The translations under genes and the position numbers were made by a program. Below are positions 38,970-47,900 of a stretch of DNA of 64,000 bases, in pieces; positions within the stretch are counted from its first letter, which is position 1, and every line of letters begins with the position of its first letter. The notes below the pieces were generated by a model. It saw nothing but the letters and a program-made list of their open reading frames with translations, was not told the DNA's origin and did no database searches. Source of the DNA: Rhyzopertha dominica. Lineage: Eukaryota > Arthropoda > Insecta > Coleoptera > Bostrichidae. The stretch lies in the NCBI GenBank assembly GCA_025024175.1, contig QCXZ01000001.1, positions 2,728,001 through 2,792,000 of the forward strand, given 5' to 3'.

Positions 38970-41900
38970 ATAATTCCAAATACGAGTACATAAATAAGAA
39001 CACTCAGTAATACTGTAATGTTTATACATTTTTGTAAATATGTATTTCTGCCTCTTCGATGCACTGGTTTTTGTGTATCAACATCACCTTGAGACAGTAT
39101 GGGTAAAAGAATTTAACTCATCTTACACAGATGTATCCAGTATTTTCTTCGATACTCCACGTGCTTTGCCGTTGCAGTATGCATACACAAAATGCATATT
39201 TGCAAGCTCCCGAGTTATAAAAGTTGGCACTTTGGAAAATGTTCAAGAGCAAATTGCAGAAAAGCAGTTTTTATTGTGAAAACGCACTGTAGTCATTGGC
39301 AACGGTAAATAACAATTGACTCACGGAAATTGCAGGGCACCTTAATCTGGAGTAAAATTATTGATACCTCATATGTGTAATACAAATTTTGAACGGTTTG
39401 TCCGATCGATGACATTATATTTTCTCAGTTTGGTTTATGTGTACTTGAGGATACTATATCAAACTGCAGTAATCAAACTTGGAACGAACAAAAGTAAAAT
39501 ATAAAGATTTCAGTACACTAATGTTATTAAACAATGCTGAGTTGCGTCTTTGTGACCAGTAAAAGATAATTTACAATCATAACTCACACCAAGTTCTTTA
39601 ACACTGCAGCAGCGCAACAACTGCATAATTAAATATTAGAGCTTGACTTCTAAGGGTAAAAGTGCAAACCTTACACTTGTCACTATTAAGAGGCAATCTA
39701 TTCACAGTACACCATCTAGCTACACCGTTAACCTGCCCTTGCAATACTAAACGGTCAAACTCGCCAGATACCTCAGAAACTAATTTCAGGTCATCCGCAA
39801 AAAAACAGACTTTAAACTCCGTTTAAATTTTTTATACAAAGCTACATATTTATCTAACTATTCATATATTTGTGCAACATTGTGCAAGCCATATTGATAG
39901 CGGTATAATTGGACAGAACGTTAAAGTTGGTATGCAGTAAAGCACTGTAAAGTTGTGGAAAATTAGCTTTTTTAAAATTGTTAGCTTTGTCGTCAGAACT
40001 CATAGGAAAACCAAAAGATACATCTCTACACACCTCAATGGATACTTCTAGAGAAGGATGATGACTGTCCTTTGATACGTCGTGAAATCCGAATTGAAAT
40101 AGTGAGATTCTTCGAGACGTTTGTATATTGTCGATGTTCAAATTTGTCAATAGTTTCAATACACACATTTTAGACTGCAGATTGTCAAATATCAACTAGA
40201 CTATTAGTTTCATGGAGGTTTTACATAATTCTAGACAGTTTGTTACGTTGTTATTGTTGTGTTGAAAAGGGTTCAATGATAGGGGAAAATTTCCATACGT
40301 GTATACCCTTTTTTTCAAAAGGTATTTATCAGTAAAGAAAAACTGCCCGACGAAAAATCAGATTGAGCCTTTCCTATTCGGGCTGCGTTTAAAAATCTAA
40401 TCTAGTAGCACCGGAGTGCGAGTTATAGTGGCAGAGAAACACCGCCACGTGGGTCATAAAATTTAACGCATCGAAGACCCTTAATACCAGGAATGGAACG
40501 GCCGCATATTTAAATGGCATACAGGTGTAATTTACCTTGTATCCCGAGTAAAGCTCCAGGAAACGTTGGCGTTCTGGGTTGATCCATCAGTCCGCCATTG
40601 GTGTTAAAAGGATGGTGTTCGTCTAATAAGGGGTAGTCGGAGGGTTCAGTCTTTGGAGTTACGCGGTCGCCATGGTCGCTCATAGCTGTATCACTGCTAT
40701 TGCTATCTTCGCCAGTCGATTGCGCCTGCAATGAGGAATCCGAATTTCCCTTCCTCNCCTGCAAACAAAAGCTCAGATTTCAGGGCTTCGAATGGGTCGT
40801 CACGGCAACTGAGGCGTCTATTGTACTGCACAATGAAATGCACGCGACTAGCTAATGGGACGATGCGTTGACGCGCAAAGTTCTACTCATTTCTTTTTAT
40901 ATGGTTACTTACGTTTGCATGTAACGTGGGTCCTCCTTCGAGTGCTCGCCCCAGAAATGATTCCTGCACGTCTCCGTTGCCTCTCGATGGACTACGTACC
41001 CTGTCCGGCGTATACGGTTCCCTGGGTGTCTCTGAGCTCCTGGACCTTTTTGGGGGAGGCGGCGAGAGTCCTTCTTCCCGTAACGCGTCCGCTCTATCCG
41101 TCGCCCACGGTAATGATGATGAATTCTGGAATAACAATAATCAGTATTAGGGGAAAATTTGTATTATCTGTCGGCGAAGCGATTTTTTTGTCGTATTTTG
41201 ACAAAACACAATGTAATACGTTTATGACTTCCTCTTGATGTTCAATTAAGATGTCAGTTCATCTCAGATTGCAAGAAATCTGGCTTTAGTATATAATTAC
41301 GTCTTCATAACCAATTTTCTAACCAATGTTAAACGTTAAGTAACACATATAATATACTCATGTCCCAAATTTCAAAAGTTTCTTTTCTACTTCGTCTTTT
41401 TCAGTGGCTACTCCGGTTGCATCTCTGTAGATTTTTTTCTTGAGCTAGGATAGTTATACACATAGTAAAGAAAAGGATTCTTTATTTTTCACTACAGAAG
41501 TAATTATAAAAAAATAAAAATACATAGATTTCAAATTGTGAAGTTTTTTAGCGTTCTGGAACTCTGTACGGAAATGTATCGGTAAAAATAAACAGTAAAT
41601 GGTATGAAATAGTATAATAATGTCTCCGACACTTCTTTTACGACAAGTAAGGATAAATTTTACAACAGCAATGGTTCATTTGAAGTGCTCTACAGAGGTT
41701 ATATTTTCAGACCTTTAAACATATTACGTCACTTATGCATGTACTTTTATTTTTCTTGTGTTCTGTAGTGGCATTTCCCTAATACAAGAATATCAAACTA
41801 CTGAGAATGCGTTTAAATACAAAATCGGCCCCAATCCAGATCCGCGCGATAATCGTGTGCACCAGTTTATTTTTTTTGCACTTAGACAATCTACAATTTG

Positions 41901-44900
41901 ACACATCTAATTGAAAGAATTGAAAATCTTTTTAAACCTTGTTACCATTTTCAGCGTTTCTTCTTCAAATTTTTGCAAATAATACTTATTTCCAACAAAT
42001 GAATTTTATGTGTTACTTTATTGACACTTTGTATAAAGCGATAGTGGTATTTTCTAGAACTGCTACTTTCCAACCTATTATTCGAATCCATAATTCGATA
42101 AATGCGCTACATTTGCGTCTACATATCTTATGTTCAAATCATTATAATATAGTTACAGTTTATTGAGCGTCTTAGCTCTGCGTCATTGAAGATCTGGTTT
42201 TGTAGAAGGTGCAATCAAACAAGGTTAAATCTCATCTCTTAAAGCTCATGGTATTACTAGCACTTGACGTTAGATGGATAGCATATCAATTATGGTTGCA
42301 AGCAACAATCTACGAGACTCATTATACGAACAGCCGCTTACCGGTCACAATGGTTTACAAGTATTACCTGAAGTTGTCGTAAATAACAGACGGGTTCGGC
42401 AGCGGAGTGGGCCGTATCCAAAATTTGTGTTTAGGTTTTTTAAGATTTTTTTTTCCGTACACATAAATCAATGAACATTATTTGGTATTATTATTAAAAC
42501 TACAACTATTTCTCATCTAATAGCTTTTGATGTATGACTAAATCGTATTCTTTCCTAATTTAATGAGTAGTATCTATTTTTATAACCATGAATGGTAAAC
42601 ATTCCAATTCCAATGCGACAGCCCATATTTCTAATTTTTGATCGCGGTGTGTAATTGTCCTCTGCCGTATTTCTTCACAGGTTAAAATTTTCTTTTAATG
42701 TTTCTGCCTGTATATTTTTTTTAAATAAGAAGAAATCGGAACTATTCTACTCCTACTATAAACGGTATTGAAAGCATACGTGTTTACTTATATTTTAAAG
42801 TTTTGCAGCATATAAGGGTACCAACTGCAATATTTTTTACTAATTAAGTCAACATATATACTGACATTTAACCAATTATTAAGCGGCGTTTATAACAAAT
42901 ACATTTCGTAGAGCAACTGAGTACGATTATTTAAAATCTATAAAATCGTCCGATATTTTTCCTCGATGAAATATGGTACGATACCCATGATACAATAAAA
43001 AGCATGGGTTGATGACTCAGGGAACTGCAACGTCAATATTCCGGCGTCAAAAGGAAAAAGAATAATGATTCTATACGCAGGAGGAAAATGGTTTCGTTCC
43101 TGGAGCCCTGTATCTTGGATGTAAAAGAAGCAAGCGCCGATTATTATTCTGATATGAATGCGGAAGTGTTTGAAAATTGGTTCAAATACATTTTATTGCC
43201 CAAATTGCCACCAAACAGCGTCATAGTAATGGACAACGCTAGTTGCCATTCGAGCAACTGAATAAAATTCCAAATATAACAACTAATAAGGCAACCATTC
43301 AAGAGTTTTTAACAAAAGAAGATTTATATTTCGAAGAGAACTACACAAAAAACAATTGCTGGAAGTGTTTGGCACAAAAAAAAATTCCGAAGAAATTTAA
43401 AATTGACATTCTCGCGTCTGAATGTGGACGCACCATTCTACGAAAAACCCCATACCATTGCATTTTCAACCCCATTGAAATGATATAGCGGCAGTTGAAA
43501 CAAAGAATTCGATGAGGAAACACCGGTGGAAAATTCAGCAATGAAATGCTGCTAAAAATTAGACACGAAGCTGAAATAACAAGTGTCGATGCATGAAGAA
43601 ATTCAGTACGGCATGGTTTAATGTTTAACCATAAACATAGTGATCCCACAACAAGTACAGGAAACGCGTTCTGACAAAAATATGTTTACCTATACCTGCC
43701 AAAAAAATACAGTAGATAAATGCAAGTCAGTGCCTATATACTAGAGTATCATTATTTTATGATGTTTAAGAGTTAACTCCAAAACTGGAAGTTGACGTAA
43801 CTGACCTCTCTGCTCTGACGTGTTGGTTATAATGGAAAGATAACGTTCAGTTTGCAAAATTATTAAAATTTAAGCATGAATAGTGTCTGTTGAGACAAAT
43901 TTGAATGTGCTAACTTACTTATGCATTGACGCCTACAAGGACAACTTGGATTAGGTTCTGACTATTTGAGATAGCAACGCCTACATTAATAGTTATTATA
44001 GCACGTTAAAAATGTGCCAGTAAGTGGATGAGTATAATAATAATACTTACTTAAGGGTTGCGAACCCTTTAGATGGAAATTGCACTCTATTTGTATGTGC
44101 GTTTGCGCAATAAGGAAACTGGTAGGTCCCATAACAGGTATTAATCGCTATTGCTTATTCCAATACATTATGTCAGGAGGAAAATATATTATATTCGGTA
44201 AGCGGTAAATTACGGACAATAAAGGTCAGTAATAAAGAGAGAATACTTGAATTAAAATGCTAAATAACCCGAGTAGTCGTCATTGGACTCGAATGTAAAT
44301 CGTCGGGATTTTAGGAATATTACGTGCCGCACAAATCATGCCCGAAATTTGCNGTAAAAACTCCATTACCGATCAGATAAAATAGTGAACAGGTTTTTCG
44401 TAACAAATNGCCCATTAAAAAGAATNCATGGGCAGGTGCAACTAGAATTAGATGTTGCAAAACCGAGCCGTAGGTAAGAAATGAGTTTGGGCACCTGCGA
44501 ACTTTAATAACACGATCGGAATAATTTTGCATTTGATGTGGTCATCATCGGTAATAAAATGGTGAAAGAATTATTACTTTTTGCTTAGAACGTAAAATCG
44601 CGAGGCGAAAGAAAGGTAACTAATTATTTTCAGCATGACAAACCTGTCTTTCGTTTTGCGCGTTTTTTTGTCCTTGTTAACTCTCGCTGCGTATTTAGGT
44701 AGTTGTAATATCTGCCGTGATAAAGATGTATATAATAGGGCGACATAAGTATCATTTATAGATAACTAATACAGAGGGCTTTTAAAAGTTTACGTCAAAT
44801 GTATATAGTATTTACTTTTTTTCGAGGGTCTATCAGCAAACGGTTGAATGCAAAGATGGAAATTAAGAATAAATAACATTGGCAAATTCAAAACTGCATG

Positions 44901-47900
44901 CTTGCATCTCTGTTATAACAGAAGAATCACGGTGGTAAAAAAAACTGCTTTTAGTTTGTCGTCATCTTCTAGTTAAATTCACGTAGGAGCATATTTTATA
45001 AATCCTATCGTTTGCATAAACTTGCATTCTAAAATAAGAATTACATTAGNGGAAATAAACATAGTAGTAAACAGAAGTAAATTCTTTGTTCAATCTTTTA
45101 GAAAAACTACAACGCTAAAACTGTTTTTGGTTGCAATGTGTTTAAGTAATAAGTAATAATCAGTAAGAGTTACTATCGAAAACTTTAAACTATTACATCC
45201 TTAGTCATTTATAAATATGCATTGACTTACGGGTGAGATCTTTTGTTCTGGAGCTATCAGTCTTTGTCCAGCTGCACCTGCAGGTACATCCGCTAAACCT
45301 CTAACTTGAAGCATTTGGGCAGTCTTTATGAAATCCGTTAATTGCTCCTGTCCTATGTGAACCTCGCCATTGTACATAAACCTGGAAAGAAAAACAACAT
45401 GACATCGGTCTTTTACACCTTTTTTTCTGATTCGATAATGCGCCGTGCAGCAGACCGCGAAACCTGACGATACAAGCTGTTTTGTCAGTGACAGGTGTCA
45501 TAGGGGGGTCAGACTCGTTTTTATCATGTTCAACGTCTGCCCGTGTTTTAGATTTGCATCTGGACTGGAACTAGTTCTAAAGTTATACCGAAGAAACAAT
45601 GACCTCCGCGGCATTAATTTCGGGCTACCGAAAGTGATTTCTCCGCCATGAATGGTAGAAATTAACGAAATCATGTGCATTCATTTCAAGTGGCGGATAG
45701 AAATTTTGTATGATCGAAAGTCGTGTCGCAGAGAAAGTGTAATATTTACGAGGCATATTCCACCATTACACGCAATATATCTATAAAACTGGAAAATTTG
45801 CTAGTGACACAACAACTTTCATGTGTATTTGTGTTTACTATTTTTAGAGAACCGCACGTAACCGTTAGTATCTGAAACCTGAAATGTTTCCTTTGGCAAA
45901 ATATTACTAGGTTAGAAGTTTTGCGAAAAATAACTTACACGTAACATTCACTGGATGTCTTTCCATACTAACAGTCTCTTATTCTTCAATCGTTCAAATC
46001 CCTAAATCCACTCAAATGTTTAGTAGAAGTAATGCTTGTTGTACGAAATCTATACCTATTATGAATCCCCACATAAAAAATGGACCTCCTTCAGGTTTTA
46101 TCTCCGTGAAGTCAATATTTATACGGCGAATCTCCCAAATACCGAAACAAGAGGTTTTTTATGCCGACATAATTGTAGCTTATTAATAAAAACTACAGAA
46201 CACCAAATGTTAAAAAAAAACTGTATTTTTTTAAAATTAAATCGTATGTGACAATTCGTATCAGTCCATTTAGCAAGACTGTCCAAGACAAAATCGGCAG
46301 AAAATAATGTCAACTGAAAAACAGTGCTGTTTAAGAAATACTCATTACGAAGATGCAATAACTTGAACGAGGATATCATTCTCTATTCATGCCAAAACTG
46401 TATGTTATATTTTCATATAGCACGGATAACATGAACTACGAACTGCTATTGGTGAACAAAAGATTGCTATGAGTAACTGTCCTTACTGTGAAGTCGACAT
46501 TGACTGACTACTTTTTAGTGATGCTATTTTTGGTCCACTTTTGTAAAATTTTATGACTGTTGGCAAGTAATCTCAATCGTTTAGCCAAAACAGAAGATAA
46601 TTGCAATCCCACAAACCTGTTTTCAGCAGCCTAATTGCAGGTCAGGGGTACTTAGGATTGACATCATTCTTTAGCTTTTTTCTTATAAATTAATGCTTTC
46701 CATTTGATTGAACAAGCATCGATATTGATTACGTGTTGAAATCGTTCATCAAAGAAAATAATGATTATAGCATTATCGTAAAAGACTTCAGACGCAAATT
46801 GTGTTCGAAATTCGGCAAGATAGTGTTAGGATATGTCTGTGATGCATATAACACATGCTAAATAAAAAAGGAGTTTTAAAAATCTCGTAAAAAAACGCAC
46901 TTTCAGGCTTTAACAAACTTTAGGAAACTATAGCCAGTCTCAATGTACAGGGTTCTGCAGTAGCGTATAAGGCTTCCATAGCCTTTACACCAATAAAATT
47001 ATGAAAATATTTTCACACAAACAGGGTGGCCCAAATAAATGTGGCGATAATAAGTTCCTCTCTTTATTACTACCAGGGTTATTACCTAAATTTTGTTTAA
47101 TTTGCTTCAGGAACTTAAGAGTAATAAATTAATGATTAAAAAATGGCTTGAATTGAAAATATTGAAAAAACATGTTTTTTGTTACATACGTTTTGACATT
47201 ACTTATCCGCGTTTGTGAAGGAGTTATTGGAGAATATGTAGTAGGCACTTATTTTTTAACGGTTACCTTAAGGCCCACATGTATTTGGAAATTTTAGCAA
47301 ACGATTGACCTACATTACTGCAAAATTTATTTGCATTTGTATTTGGTTCTCACAGATGGATCTTTACCCCATTTCTCCTAACAAGTTATAGCTAACAAAA
47401 CGTGGATACTTTTCATGGAGGAAATTTATTAACAAATGAAGAAAATGTTTAACAAACAATTATCGATGCGTTGTAAGTAATTACACAGGGCCAGTGTTCC
47501 AAAATGCGGAACGTTCGATTCAGCGAGAATTGATAAATGCTTTGAATAAGAAGAAGGGCATTGTGAGCATGCTTCAAAATAATATTCCTAATAAATAATA
47601 ACTGTTCTTTTTTTCAGAGCTCTGCATCCAAGTCCAACTCTCAATCCAGAATTACTTTATTTAGTTTGTGTTAGATAAGGTACAATTTAAGTTTTAAGAT
47701 TTAAAACGAAAAACTACAAATATTTCATACCCAATCATCTTGCATTTGATAGCCATGTAAATATTTTATTTGCAAAATGCTATTATTGCAATGGACATTA
47801 AGGTTTTTGGTTCATATCTGGATAACGGTCCATAATTTTGGGACAATTTACAAACATTTACTTGCTTTGCTAAATGGTGATGTGATGGTGACATAATATA

